A stretch of 64,000 nucleotides of DNA, taken from contig NZ_JAUSYL010000001.1 in NCBI RefSeq assembly GCF_030816895.1, positions 1,240,001 to 1,304,000 on the forward strand, given 5' to 3'. Every line of letters begins with the position of its first letter. Position 1 is the first letter of the stretch. The notes below the pieces were generated by a model. It made no database searches. It was not told the origin of the DNA and was given only the letters and a program-made list of their open reading frames with translations. The position numbers and the translations under genes are program-made. This DNA is from Clavibacter sp. B3I6 (GTDB taxonomy: Bacteria > Actinomycetota > Actinomycetes > Actinomycetales > Microbacteriaceae). Shown here in pieces: positions 1-10,964 of the stretch.

Positions 1-720
1 TCGGCCATCCCGACCTTCACGGTCACCCTCATCATCCGCCGCTTCCTGCCCGGCCAGGACGCCGAGCCGCGCTGGGAGGACTTCGACGTCGAGGTCTACC
101 CGACCGACCGGATCCTCGACGCCCTGCACAAGATCAAGTGGGAGCAGGACGGGTCGCTGACCTTCCGCCGCTCCTGCGCACACGGCGTGTGCGGATCCGA
201 CGCGATGCGCATCAACGGCCGCAACCGACTGGCCTGCAAGACGCTCATCAAGGACCTCGACATCGACCAGCCCATCTACGTGGAGGCCATCAAGGGCCTG
301 CCGCTGGAGAAGGATCTGGTCGTCGACATGGAGCCGTTCTTCGAGTCGTTCCGCGACGTGCAGCCCTTCCTCATCTCGAACACGAAGCCGGAGAAGGGCA
401 AGGAGCGGATCCAGTCCGCCGCCGAGCGCGCCCGCTTCGACGACACCACCAAGTGCATCCTCTGCGCCGCGTGCACGTCGTCGTGCCCCGTCTTCTGGAC
501 GGACGGCCAGTACTTCGGGCCCGCCGCCATCGTCAACGCGCACCGCTTCATCTTCGACTCGCGCGACGAGTCGAACGTGCGCCTCGACATCCTGAACGAC
601 AAGGAGGGCGTGTGGCGCTGCCGCACGACCTTCAACTGCTCCGAGGCGTGCCCGCGCGGCATCCAGGTGACGCAGGCGATCGCCGAGGTCAAGCAGGCGA
701 TCATGCGCGGCAAGGCGTAG
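1..720 (+). CDS. sdhB: Succinate dehydrogenase iron-sulfur subunit (5' end outside window)
   Basis: The first base of the window is already in frame; 239 residues and the stop are visible, so roughly 10-20 N-terminal residues are missing. The protein carries electrons from the flavoprotein SdhA to the quinone site of membrane complex II. The [2Fe-2S] cysteines lie in SCAHGVCGSD with a further Cys in NRLAC. The C-terminal half has the ferredoxin-like clusters CILCAACTSSCP and CSEACPRG. This Cys pattern and length are typical of SdhB/FrdB. Succinate dehydrogenase is preferred over fumarate reductase because this looks like an aerobic actinomycete. A strong hairpin follows the stop. Confidence 0.95.
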   Translation, partial: SAIPTFTVTLIIRRFLPGQDAEPRWEDFDVEVYPTDRILDALHKIKWEQDGSLTFRRSCAHGVCGSDAMRINGRNRLACKTLIKDLDIDQPIYVEAIKGLPLEKDLVVDMEPFFESFRDVQPFLISNTKPEKGKERIQSAAERARFDDTTKCILCAACTSSCPVFWTDGQYFGPAAIVNAHRFIFDSRDESNVRLDILNDKEGVWRCRTTFNCSEACPRGIQVTQAIAEVKQAIMRGKA

Positions 721-738
721 CGCCTCCCGCCCGACACC

Positions 739-780
739 ACGACGGCCCCGCGGCTCCGAGAGGAGCGGCGGGGCCGTCGT
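739..780. terminator. Bidirectional terminator between sdhB and ptsI
   Basis: A perfect 13-bp inverted repeat (739-751 with 768-780) encloses a smaller GCTCC/GGAGC hairpin. It sits between two convergent genes and ends in a T-poor tail, as is usual in GC-rich actinobacteria. Confidence 0.8.
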
Positions 781-810
781 CGTGCGCAGGAGGGATCTCC
801 GTGCGGCGGA

Positions 811-2466
811 TCAGCGGTCGGCGAGCACCCGCTCCGCGGCGGCGCGCGCCTCGGCCGCCGTGCGGCCCGTGAGCGCGGCCTCGGCGGCGGCACGGGCGTC
901 GTCGAGGGTGCGGCGGCCGAGCTCGAGTCGGACGTCGGCGAGGGCGGCGGGCGTCATCGACAGGCTCGTGGCGCCGAGGCCGACGAGCACGACGGCGAGG
1001 CGCGGATCCGCTGCCGCCTCGCCGCAGATGCCGACCGGGGTCCCGGAGGCGCGGCCCGCGTCGCCGAGGGTGCGCACGAGGCGGAGCACGGCGGGGTGCC
1101 ACGGGTCCTGGTAGGACGCGACCGAGCCGAGCAGCCGGTCGGCCGCCATCGTGTACTGCGTGAGGTCGTTGGTGCCGATGCTCACGAAGTCCGCGACCTC
1201 CACGACCTGGTCGGCGAGGATCGCGAGCGACGGCACCTCGGCCATCACGCCGACGGTCGTGAGGCCGAGCTCGCGGCCGAGCTGCACGAAGTAGAGCGTC
1301 TCCTCGGCGTCGCCGACCATGGGCGCCATGACCCAGAGGTCCGCGTCGGTCGCCGCGTCCGCCGCGGCCAGGGCCGTCAGCTGGTCGCGGAGGACGTCCT
1401 CGTGCGCCCGCAGCGCGCGGAGGCCCCGGAGCCCGAGGGCCGGGTTCTCCTCGTCGGCGTCGGTGAGGAAGGCGAGGGGCTTGTCGGCTCCCGCGTCCAG
1501 CGCGCGGACCACGACCTTGCGTCCCGGGAACGCCTGGAGGAGGCGCGTGTACTGCGAGGTCTGCTCCGCGACGGTGGGCGCGGTGGCGGCGTCCAGGAAC
1601 AGGAACTCGGTGCGGAAGAGGCCGACGCCCTCGGCGCCGAGCTCGACGGCGCGCGCGGCCTCCGCGGGCGAGCCGAGGTTCGCGAGGAGCGGCACGGGCG
1701 TGCCGTCGGCGAGCGCGCCGTCCGTGAGGGGCGCGGCGAGCGCCTCCTCGCGGGCGCGGATCCGGTCGAGGGCGTCCTGGCGCTCGGCGTCGTCGGGATG
1801 CGCGATCACGACCCCGGCGGCGGCGTCCACCACGACCTCGACGCCCTCCGCGAGGTCCGCGGCGCCGACCGCGCCCACGATGGCGGGGATGGAGCGGCTG
1901 CGGGCGAGGATCGCGGTGTGGCTGGTGGGCCCGCCGTCGGTGGTGACGAGGGCGAGCACGCGGTCGAGCTCGAGGAGCGCGGTGTCGGCCGGCGCGAGGT
2001 CGCGCGCGACGAGGACGAACGGCGCGTCCGCGGTGGGGATGCCCGGCGCGGGCACGCCGCGGAGCCGGGCGATGACGCGCTGGGCGACGTCGGCGAGGTC
2101 GGCCGCGCGCTCGGCCATGTAGCCGCCCATGCCCGTCAAGAGCTCCTGGAAGGTGGCGAAGGCCTCGAACACGGCGCGCTCGCCCGAGCGGCCCTGGCCG
2201 ACGAGGCGGCCCACCGAGTCGAGGAGCGCGGGGTCGCGCGCCATGAGCGACTGCGCGTCGAGCACGTCCTTCGCGTCGCCGCCGGCACGGGCGCCCCGCT
2301 CGGCGAGGTCGTCGGCGGTGGCGGCGAGGGCCCCGGCGACGCGGGCGACCTCGGCCCCGGCGTCGCCCGTGAAGCGCTCCGTGCCGGGCTCCGGCAACGG
2401 GTCGGGCATCCGCATCACGGGCCCGGTGGCCACTCCGTGTCCGACTCCGATACCGGTGATGCGCAC
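811..2466 (-). CDS. ptsI: Phosphoenolpyruvate-protein phosphotransferase (PTS enzyme I)
   Basis: This cytoplasmic enzyme transfers phosphate from PEP to HPr, the first step of PTS sugar uptake. The 551 residues have the normal family layout. The phosphohistidine domain shows GGPTSHTAIL with the active His near residue 183. The PEP-binding TIM barrel carries GICGEAA with the catalytic Cys near 481. The start is GTG with a GGGAG about 8 bases upstream. No HPr or EII gene is nearby, so it probably serves several permeases as a stand-alone gene. It is convergent with sdhB and divergent from the YihY gene. Confidence 0.95.
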   Translation of the reverse strand: MRITGIGVGHGVATGPVMRMPDPLPEPGTERFTGDAGAEVARVAGALAATADDLAERGARAGGDAKDVLDAQSLMARDPALLDSVGRLVGQGRSGERAVFEAFATFQELLTGMGGYMAERAADLADVAQRVIARLRGVPAPGIPTADAPFVLVARDLAPADTALLELDRVLALVTTDGGPTSHTAILARSRSIPAIVGAVGAADLAEGVEVVVDAAAGVVIAHPDDAERQDALDRIRAREEALAAPLTDGALADGTPVPLLANLGSPAEAARAVELGAEGVGLFRTEFLFLDAATAPTVAEQTSQYTRLLQAFPGRKVVVRALDAGADKPLAFLTDADEENPALGLRGLRALRAHEDVLRDQLTALAAADAATDADLWVMAPMVGDAEETLYFVQLGRELGLTTVGVMAEVPSLAILADQVVEVADFVSIGTNDLTQYTMAADRLLGSVASYQDPWHPAVLRLVRTLGDAGRASGTPVGICGEAAADPRLAVVLVGLGATSLSMTPAALADVRLELGRRTLDDARAAAEAALTGRTAAEARAAAERVLADR

Positions 2467-2590
2467 AGGGACTCCCTCGCTCGGTGCATGCCGCGCGGAC
2501 GATCGCCGTCCGCGCGGGTGGCCGTCCGGCCGGGCTGCCGGAACGGCCCGTCCACGCTAGCAGGGGCCCGGCGGCCCGTATCCTCGGGAG

Positions 2591-3715
2591 ATGACCGCCC
2601 CCGAGACGCGCGGACGGCCCGACCGGCCGGCCGACGCGCCCTCCTCCCCCGCCGCCGGTGCCGCCGACGGGCCCGCGCCCACGGGAATCCCGGCGCTCGT
2701 CGCCCGCGTGATGGAGCTCCGGCCCGTGCGGGTGTTCCTCGCCTACGGGGCCGCGGGCGGGCCGATCCTCGCGGCCGGCATGTCGTACCAGGCGGTCTTC
2801 GCGGTGTTCGCCGCGCTCGCGGTCGGGTTCTCGGTGGCCGGATCCGTGCTGGCGGGCAACCCCGCGCTGCTCGACTCGCTGCTCGCGCTCATCCAGGGCG
2901 CGGTGCCCGGGCTCTTCGGGCCGGGTGGGGCCATCAAGGACCCGGAGGCGCTGCTCGCGTCGGACGCCGTGCGCGCGACCGGGCTCATCGGCTCCGTCGG
3001 CCTCCTCGTGACCGCGCTCGGCTGGCTGGCGTCCACGCGCGACTCGGTGCGCCGCATCTTCGACCTGCCGCCGCCCGCCACGTTCTTCCTGCTCCTCAAG
3101 GTGAAGGACCTCGGGCTCGCGCTCTGCTTCGCCCTCGCGATGCTGCTCTCAGCCGGCCTCTCGGTCGTGAGCACGGGGCTCCTCGGCGTCGCGTTCCGGC
3201 TGCTGCAGGTGGGCGAGGACTCGCTCCTCGCCATCGTCGTCGGCCGCACCGTGGGCCTCGCGCTCGTGCTGGCGCTCGACACGGCCGTGCTGGCCGGGGC
3301 GTACCGGATCCTGTCGGGCGTCCGGATCCCGCGGCCGCAGCTCCTGCAGGGCGCGCTCCTCGGCGGCGTCGCCATGGGCGTCCTCAAGGTGCTCGGCACG
3401 GCGCTGCTCGGCGGCGCGAGCCGGAACCCGCTGCTCGCGTCCTTCGCGGTGATCATCGGCCTCCTGATCTGGTTCAACCTCATCTGCCAGGTCATCCTCG
3501 TGTGCGCCTCGTGGATCGCCGTCGGCATGGCCGACCGCGGCATCGACGCCCGCGACCTCACCCCCGAGCAGCTCGAGAAGGAGCGGCTCGCGAAGCTCGA
3601 CGAGGCGCGCCGGATCCTCGAGGAGGAGGAGCGCGCCCGGGAGCGGGAGCGGTACGCGCAGTCGCGCGGGCTCACGCGGGTCCTGCTCCGGTTCCGCCGG
3701 AGGCGCCGCCGTTAG
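2591..3715 (+). CDS. YihY/virulence factor BrkB family membrane protein
   Basis: A 374-residue integral membrane protein with about six hydrophobic segments between residues 50 and 315. A Pro/Ala-rich cytoplasmic N-terminus precedes the first segment and a very basic tail ends in an Arg run. It matches the YihY/BrkB family (once called ribonuclease BN, now seen as membrane proteins of uncertain function). The Gly/Ala-rich segments and the position of the conserved GMSYQAVFA region fit. The gene ends 10 bases before the exodeoxyribonuclease gene, so they are probably co-transcribed. A transport role is often assumed but is not shown by the sequence. Confidence 0.85.
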   Translation: MTAPETRGRPDRPADAPSSPAAGAADGPAPTGIPALVARVMELRPVRVFLAYGAAGGPILAAGMSYQAVFAVFAALAVGFSVAGSVLAGNPALLDSLLALIQGAVPGLFGPGGAIKDPEALLASDAVRATGLIGSVGLLVTALGWLASTRDSVRRIFDLPPPATFFLLLKVKDLGLALCFALAMLLSAGLSVVSTGLLGVAFRLLQVGEDSLLAIVVGRTVGLALVLALDTAVLAGAYRILSGVRIPRPQLLQGALLGGVAMGVLKVLGTALLGGASRNPLLASFAVIIGLLIWFNLICQVILVCASWIAVGMADRGIDARDLTPEQLEKERLAKLDEARRILEEEERARERERYAQSRGLTRVLLRFRRRRRR

Positions 3716-3725
3716 GATCGATGCC

Positions 3726-6483
<2,758 letters not shown>

Positions 6484-6551
6484 GACCGCCCGGCACGTGC
6501 GCTCCGCGTCGCATCGCGTCATCCGCGGGCGGCCCTCCCAGCCGCGTGGGC

Positions 6552-6557
6552 TAATCT
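6552..6557 (+). promoter_or_regulatory. Possible -10 box of the riboflavin operon
   Basis: TAATCT lies about 11 bases before the first stem of the FMN riboswitch and is the only AT-rich hexamer in this stretch. No convincing -35 box is visible, so this is a weak inference. Confidence 0.35.
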
Positions 6558-6568
6558 CGGGGGATACA

Positions 6569-6710
6569 CGTGCTCCGGGGTCGGTGGAAATCCGAGCCGG
6601 CGGTGACAGTCCGCGAACGGACGATGCGCGACCGGGTCCCCGGGAGCCTCGTCCGCCGATCCGGTGGGATTCCGGGACCGACGGTTAAAGTCCGGATGGG
6701 AGGCAGCACG
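6569..6710 (+). ncRNA. FMN riboswitch (RFN element)
   Basis: The closing stem pairs CGTGCT (6569-6574) with AGCACG (6705-6710). Inside are the conserved RFN blocks: GGTCGGTGGAAATCCGA, GCCGGCGGTGACAGTCCGCGA, the second arm around GGTGGGATTCCGGGACCGACGGT, and AGTCCGGATGGGAG. These match the known FMN aptamer consensus. It lies about 70 bases before the ribD start, and FMN binding should reduce expression of the whole rib operon. The following 6711-6781 stretch presumably holds the expression platform; I cannot tell whether it acts on transcription or translation. Confidence 0.95.
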
Positions 6711-6781
6711 CGGCGCCAGCGACCCTGCCGGCGTCGAGGTCCGTCGACCGCGCCCGGAGTCCGTCCACGGACGAGGACACC

Positions 6782-7853
6782 ATGCACGACGACCCGACGG
6801 CAGCCCCCGCGAACGCGCTCGCGCCCGCGGACGGCGACGCGCTCGAGCGCGCCATGCGCCGCGGCCTCGAGCTCGCCGCCGAGGGACCCTCCTGGGGCCC
6901 GAACCCGCGGGTCGGCTGCGTGATCCTCGACGCCCGCGGCCGGGTCATCGCCGAGGGCCGTCACCGCGGGGCAGGATCCGCCCACGCCGAGGTGGACGCC
7001 CCTCCGGCAGCTGCCCGCGGGCGGCGCACGCGGAGCCACCGCGGTGGTCACGCTCGAGCCGTGCAATCACACCGGCCGCACCGGTCCGTGCGCGGCCGCG
7101 CTGGTCGAGGCCGGCGTCGCCCGCGTCGCCTACGCGGTCGCCGACCCGGGCGCCCAGTCCTCCGGCGGGGCCGACCGGCTCCGCGCGGCGGGCGTCGAGG
7201 TCGTCCCCGGCGTGCTCGCCGACGAGGCCGGCGCGTTCCTGCGGGTGTGGCTCGGATCCGCCCGGCTCGGCCGCCCCTTCGTCACCGCGAAGTGGGCCTC
7301 CAGCCTGGACGGGCGCATCGCGGCCGCCGACGGCACGAGCCGCTGGATCACCGGGCCTGCCGCGCGCCACGACGTGCACCGCCGCCGCGCCGAGGCCGAC
7401 GCGATCCTCGTGGGCACCGGCACCGTGCTCGCGGACGACCCCGCGCTCACCGCGCGCCGACCCGACGGCATCCCCTACCCGCACCAGCCCGCTCCCGTCG
7501 TGCTCGGCGACCGCGCGATCCCGGAGGACGCGGCCGTGCACCGGCACCCGCGGCGCCTGATCCGCCTCCCGGGCCACGAGCCGGCCGCAGCCCTCGAGGA
7601 GCTCGGCCGCCGCGGGATCCGGCACGTCTTCGTGGAGGGCGGCCCGACGGTCGTCTCCGCGCTCCTCGCCGCCGGTCTCGTGGACGAGGTGGTCGCGTAC
7701 CTCGCGCCCGTCCTCCTCGGCGGCCCCCGCACCGCGACCGGCGACCTCGGCGTGCCGAGCATGCCGGACGCCCACCGACTCACCCTCATCAGCACGACGC
7801 GGCTCGGGGACGACCTCCTCGTGACCGCACGACCCACCATGGAAGGCCAGTGA
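6782..7853 (+). pseudogene. ribD: Riboflavin deaminase/reductase RibD, split by a +1 frameshift
   Basis: RibD is a fused pyrimidine deaminase and reductase (second and third steps from GTP to riboflavin). The N-terminal frame has GPNPRVGCVI and the zinc/catalytic HAE near residues 68-70, and then loses homology after Asp-Ala at codon 73. The continuation (LPAGG, then VVTLEPCNHTGRTGPC with two zinc cysteines) is one base out of phase. The intact reductase domain follows (TAKWASSLDGRIA, VEGGPTV). One extra C in the C4 run at 6999-7002 explains the break. The span of 1072 bases is 3n+1. The stop overlaps the ribE start (TGATG). A sequence error is likelier than a real mutation because the rest is well conserved. 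Confidence 0.9.
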
Positions 7854-8500
7854 TGTTCACAGGGATCATCGAGGAGCGCGGACGCGTCCTCGCGCTCGAC
7901 GCCGAGGGCGACTCCGCCCGGATCACGGTGGAGGCGCCGCTCGCGGTGTCCGACGCCCGGCACGGCGACTCCATCAGCGTCGACGGCGTGTGCCTCACGG
8001 TCGTCGCGCAGACGCCCGAGGGCTTCACCGCCGACGTGATGCGGCAGACGCTCGTGATGAGCTCGCTCGGCCGGCTCGCCGTCGGCGACCCCGTCAACCT
8101 CGAGCGCGCGGCGCGCGTCGGCGACCGGCTGGGCGGCCACATCGTCCAGGGCCACGTCGACGGCACCGGGCGCCTGCTGGCGACCACGCCGGGCGAGGCG
8201 TGGCGGATCCTCCGCTTCTCGCTGCCCGCGGACCTCGCGCCGCTCGTCGTCGACCGCGGATCCATCACCGTGCAGGGCGTGAGCCTCACGGTGAGCGCGG
8301 TCAGCCCCACCGACACGGCCGACGCGGACGCCTGGTTCGAGGTGTCGCTCATCCCCGAGACGCTGAGCGCCACCACGCTCGGCGCGCTCGAGGTCGGCGA
8401 CGAGGTCAACCTCGAGACCGACGTGCTCGCGCGCCACGTGCAGCGGATGCTCGCGCTCGACGCGCGAGACCGCGACGACCGGGCGGGAGACCGCTCATGA
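7853..8500 (+). CDS. ribE: Riboflavin synthase, alpha chain
   Basis: A 215-residue enzyme that dismutates two 6,7-dimethyl-8-ribityllumazine molecules to riboflavin. Two lumazine-binding repeats are visible. The first starts at MFTGIIEERG and includes SISVDGVCLTV. The second includes GGHIVQGHVDGTG and SITVQGVSLTV. The ATG overlaps the ribD stop and the TGA overlaps the ribBA start, so all four rib genes are coupled. Length is normal. Confidence 0.96.
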   Translation: MFTGIIEERGRVLALDAEGDSARITVEAPLAVSDARHGDSISVDGVCLTVVAQTPEGFTADVMRQTLVMSSLGRLAVGDPVNLERAARVGDRLGGHIVQGHVDGTGRLLATTPGEAWRILRFSLPADLAPLVVDRGSITVQGVSLTVSAVSPTDTADADAWFEVSLIPETLSATTLGALEVGDEVNLETDVLARHVQRMLALDARDRDDRAGDRS

Positions 8501-9843
8501 GCCTCGCCGACATCCCCGCCGCGCTCCAGGAGCTGCGCGCCGGACGACCCGTGATCGTCGTCGACGACGAGAGCCGCGAGAACGAGGGCGACGTGCTGCT
8601 CGCCGCCGAGTCCGCCTCGCCGGAGTGGGTGGCGTGGCTGGTGAGGCACTCCTCCGGCTTCATCTGCGCGCCCATGACGAACGAGATCGCCGACCGGCTG
8701 GAGCTGCCGCTCATGGTGGCCGACAACCGGGACCCGCGCGGCACCGCGTACACGGTGAGCGTGGACGCGGCCGACCGGCTCTCCACGGGGATCAGCGCGT
8801 CCGACCGCGCCCACACCCTGCGCGTGCTGGCGGATCTCGGCAGCGTCCCGGCGAGCCTGCACCGGCCCGGCCACATCCTGCCGCTCCGCGCGGTGGAGGG
8901 CGGCGTGCGCGAGCGCGACGGCCACACCGAGGCCGCGGTCGACCTCCTCACGCTCGCGGGCCTCACGCCCGTCGGGGCGATCTCCGAGATCGTGCAGGAC
9001 GACGGCGAGATGATGCGCCTCCCCGGCCTCCTCGAGCTCGGCGCCCGGGAGGGCGTGCTCGTCGTCACGATCGAGGCGCTGAAGGCGCACCTGGAGGAGT
9101 TCCACTGCGACCGGCCGCTCGAGCCCGCCGTGGAGATCCCCGAGGCCTCGCGCGTGATCTTCGAGGTCGAGACCACCGTCCCCACCACGCACGGCGACTT
9201 CCGCCTGCGCGCCTACCGCGACCGCACGACGGGCGCCGACCACGTGGCCGTCGTCGCGGGCGAGCCGCGCCCGCACAGGACCCTCGTGCGCGTGCACTCC
9301 GAGTGCCTGACGGGCGAGGCCCTCGGATCCCTCAAGTGCGAGTGCGGGCCGCAGCTCGACGCGGCGCTCGACGAGATCCAGCGCGAGGGCGGCGTCGTCG
9401 TCTACCTCCGCGGGCACGAGGGGCGCGGGATCGGGCTCATCAACAAGCTCCGCGCGTACCGGCTCCAGGAGGACGGGCTCGACACGCTCGACGCCAACAT
9501 CGCGCTCGGGCTGCCGGCGGACGCGCGCGACTACGGCGCGGCGTCGGCGATCCTGCAGGACATGGGGATCCAGGACGTGCGCCTGCTCACCAACAACCCG
9601 GAGAAGGTGCGGCAGCTCGAGGCGCACGGGGTCGAGGTGACGGAGCGCGTGCCGCTCGTCGTCGGCGTCACCGCCGCGAACGCCGGCTACCTCGCGACCA
9701 AGCGCGACCGCATGGGGCACCGCCTGGTGCTCGACACCGACATGCCCATCGGCCCGGACGCCTACCCCGACGCCGAGGCGCCGGACGGGCTGCGCACCAC
9801 CACCGCATCGACCACCACCATCCCCGAGGAGGAGACCGCATGA
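8497..9843 (+). CDS. ribBA: Bifunctional DHBP synthase / GTP cyclohydrolase II
   Basis: A 448-residue fusion that makes both riboflavin precursors. The RibB half (about 1-205) forms 3,4-dihydroxy-2-butanone 4-phosphate and shows the acidic motif DDESRENEGD at 23-32 and the conserved RPGHILPLRA. The RibA half (about 210-420) opens GTP and has zinc cysteines near 270, 281 and 283 in ECLTGEALGSLKCECG. It also shows YLRGHEGRGIGL and LLTNNPEK. The Thr-rich end is non-conserved. It overlaps ribE and ribH by four bases each (ATGA). Confidence 0.96.
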   Translation: MSLADIPAALQELRAGRPVIVVDDESRENEGDVLLAAESASPEWVAWLVRHSSGFICAPMTNEIADRLELPLMVADNRDPRGTAYTVSVDAADRLSTGISASDRAHTLRVLADLGSVPASLHRPGHILPLRAVEGGVRERDGHTEAAVDLLTLAGLTPVGAISEIVQDDGEMMRLPGLLELGAREGVLVVTIEALKAHLEEFHCDRPLEPAVEIPEASRVIFEVETTVPTTHGDFRLRAYRDRTTGADHVAVVAGEPRPHRTLVRVHSECLTGEALGSLKCECGPQLDAALDEIQREGGVVVYLRGHEGRGIGLINKLRAYRLQEDGLDTLDANIALGLPADARDYGAASAILQDMGIQDVRLLTNNPEKVRQLEAHGVEVTERVPLVVGVTAANAGYLATKRDRMGHRLVLDTDMPIGPDAYPDAEAPDGLRTTTASTTTIPEEETA

Positions 9844-10322
9844 GCGGACACGGAGCACCCGAGATCGACCCCACCGCGCTCGACGGATCGGGGCTGGCCG
9901 TCACGGTCGTCGCCGGCCGCTGGCACGACGAGATCAGCGCGGGCCTCCTCGCCGGCGCGCAGCGCGTGCTCGACGCGGCGGGCGTCACCACCACGGTGAT
10001 CCGCGTGCCGGGCAGCTTCGAGCTGCCCGTCGTCGCCCGCGCCGCCCTCGACGCGGGGGCCGACGCGGTCGTGGCGCTCGGCGTCATCATCCGCGGCGGC
10101 ACCCCGCACTTCGAGTACGTCTCGGACGCGGCCACGTCGGGCCTCACGCAGGCGTCGCTGATGACGGGCAAGCCGATCGGCTTCGGGCTGCTCACGCTCG
10201 ACGACGAGCAGCAGGGGCTCGACCGCGCGGGGCTCCCCGGCTCCAAGGAGGACAAGGGCGCCGAGGCGGCCGAGGCCGCGGTGACGACGGCGCTGCTGCT
10301 GCGGGGGATCCGCGGGGCCTGA
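9840..10322 (+). CDS. ribH: 6,7-dimethyl-8-ribityllumazine synthase
   Basis: A 160-residue lumazine synthase that condenses the RibD-pathway pyrimidine with the RibB product. Family motifs are PGSFELPV, ALGVIIRGGTPHFEYV with the catalytic His, and GLLTLDDEQQ. This is the last gene of the rib operon and its ATG overlaps the ribBA stop. No strong hairpin follows within 45 bases. Confidence 0.95.
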   Translation: MSGHGAPEIDPTALDGSGLAVTVVAGRWHDEISAGLLAGAQRVLDAAGVTTTVIRVPGSFELPVVARAALDAGADAVVALGVIIRGGTPHFEYVSDAATSGLTQASLMTGKPIGFGLLTLDDEQQGLDRAGLPGSKEDKGAEAAEAAVTTALLLRGIRGA

Positions 10323-10366
10323 CCCGCGCTGCGCGGCCTGACCGGCCGGCCGGGCGTGGCGCGGAG

Positions 10367-10645
10367 CTATCGCGGGGCGTCCGGGCGGGGGCCTTGGGAG
10401 AGCCCGCCGTCCGCGTCCCAGGTGGGAGCGGCGTCCTGCTCCTCCTCCGTCGGCTCCTCGGCGAGGCGGGCGCGCTCCTCGAGCTCGTGGTGCGTCCAGC
10501 GGCGCAGCTGCAGCACGCAGAGGACGACGACCGCGGCGAACGGGATCGCGAGGTACCAGTAGCCGGTCGCGGCGGCGGCGAGCGCGCCGATGCCGCAGAG
10601 CTTGGCGAGCCCCGGCAGGATGGCGCGTCCGGTCTCGTGCTCCAT
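10367..10645 (-). CDS. Small membrane protein of unknown function
   Basis: A 92-residue protein with two adjacent hydrophobic segments at about 12-30 and 31-49, followed by an Arg/His-rich loop and an acidic Glu/Asp-rich tail. The ATG at 10645 is supported by GAGGAG six bases upstream. It is convergent with ribH. I recognise no family. Codon use is like its neighbours, so it is probably a real gene. Confidence 0.7.
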   Translation of the reverse strand: MEHETGRAILPGLAKLCGIGALAAAATGYWYLAIPFAAVVVLCVLQLRRWTHHELEERARLAEEPTEEEQDAAPTWDADGGLSQGPRPDAPR

Positions 10646-10964
10646 GTGTCTCCTCGTCGTCTCGGCGTCCGCGGTCCCGCCGGCGCGGGATCCTGCATTG
10701 CCTCCCCCGACCCTACGGATCGCGGCGGCGGTCGGCCTCCCCCGCCGCCTGCCGCATCCCCCGGCGTGACCGTCCCGCGCGGACGCACCCGCGACCCCCG
10801 CCCCCGTTTTCCCAGCGGACTCCCCGCGGGCGTAGGCTCGTACGGCCATCACGAGTGGCCCCCTCGACTCCGCCGCACCCGGCGCCCGCGCCCGACCGGC
10901 GCGCCCGCCTCTCCGCGCGCCCCTGCCGCTCACGCCGCATCAGCCGAAAGCCGTCTCCCGCACC
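10646..10964. other. Divergent intergenic region, 319 bases
   Basis: This C-rich stretch separates the small membrane protein from the MFS gene. It should hold both promoters, but I see no convincing -35/-10 pair, hairpin or repeat. Open frames across it look like random GC-rich frames, not a gene. Confidence 0.5.

Noticed and set aside
2591..3715. Ribonuclease BN
   Set aside because: Older annotation of the family; this is a membrane protein with no nuclease motif.
6711..6781. Terminator expression platform of the riboswitch
   Set aside because: I see no clear hairpin with a T tract; a platform exists but its mechanism cannot be read.
6995..7010. Programmed frameshift in ribD
   Set aside because: No slippery heptamer or stimulating pseudoknot is visible; four other genes show the same +1 C error, so a sequence error is simpler.
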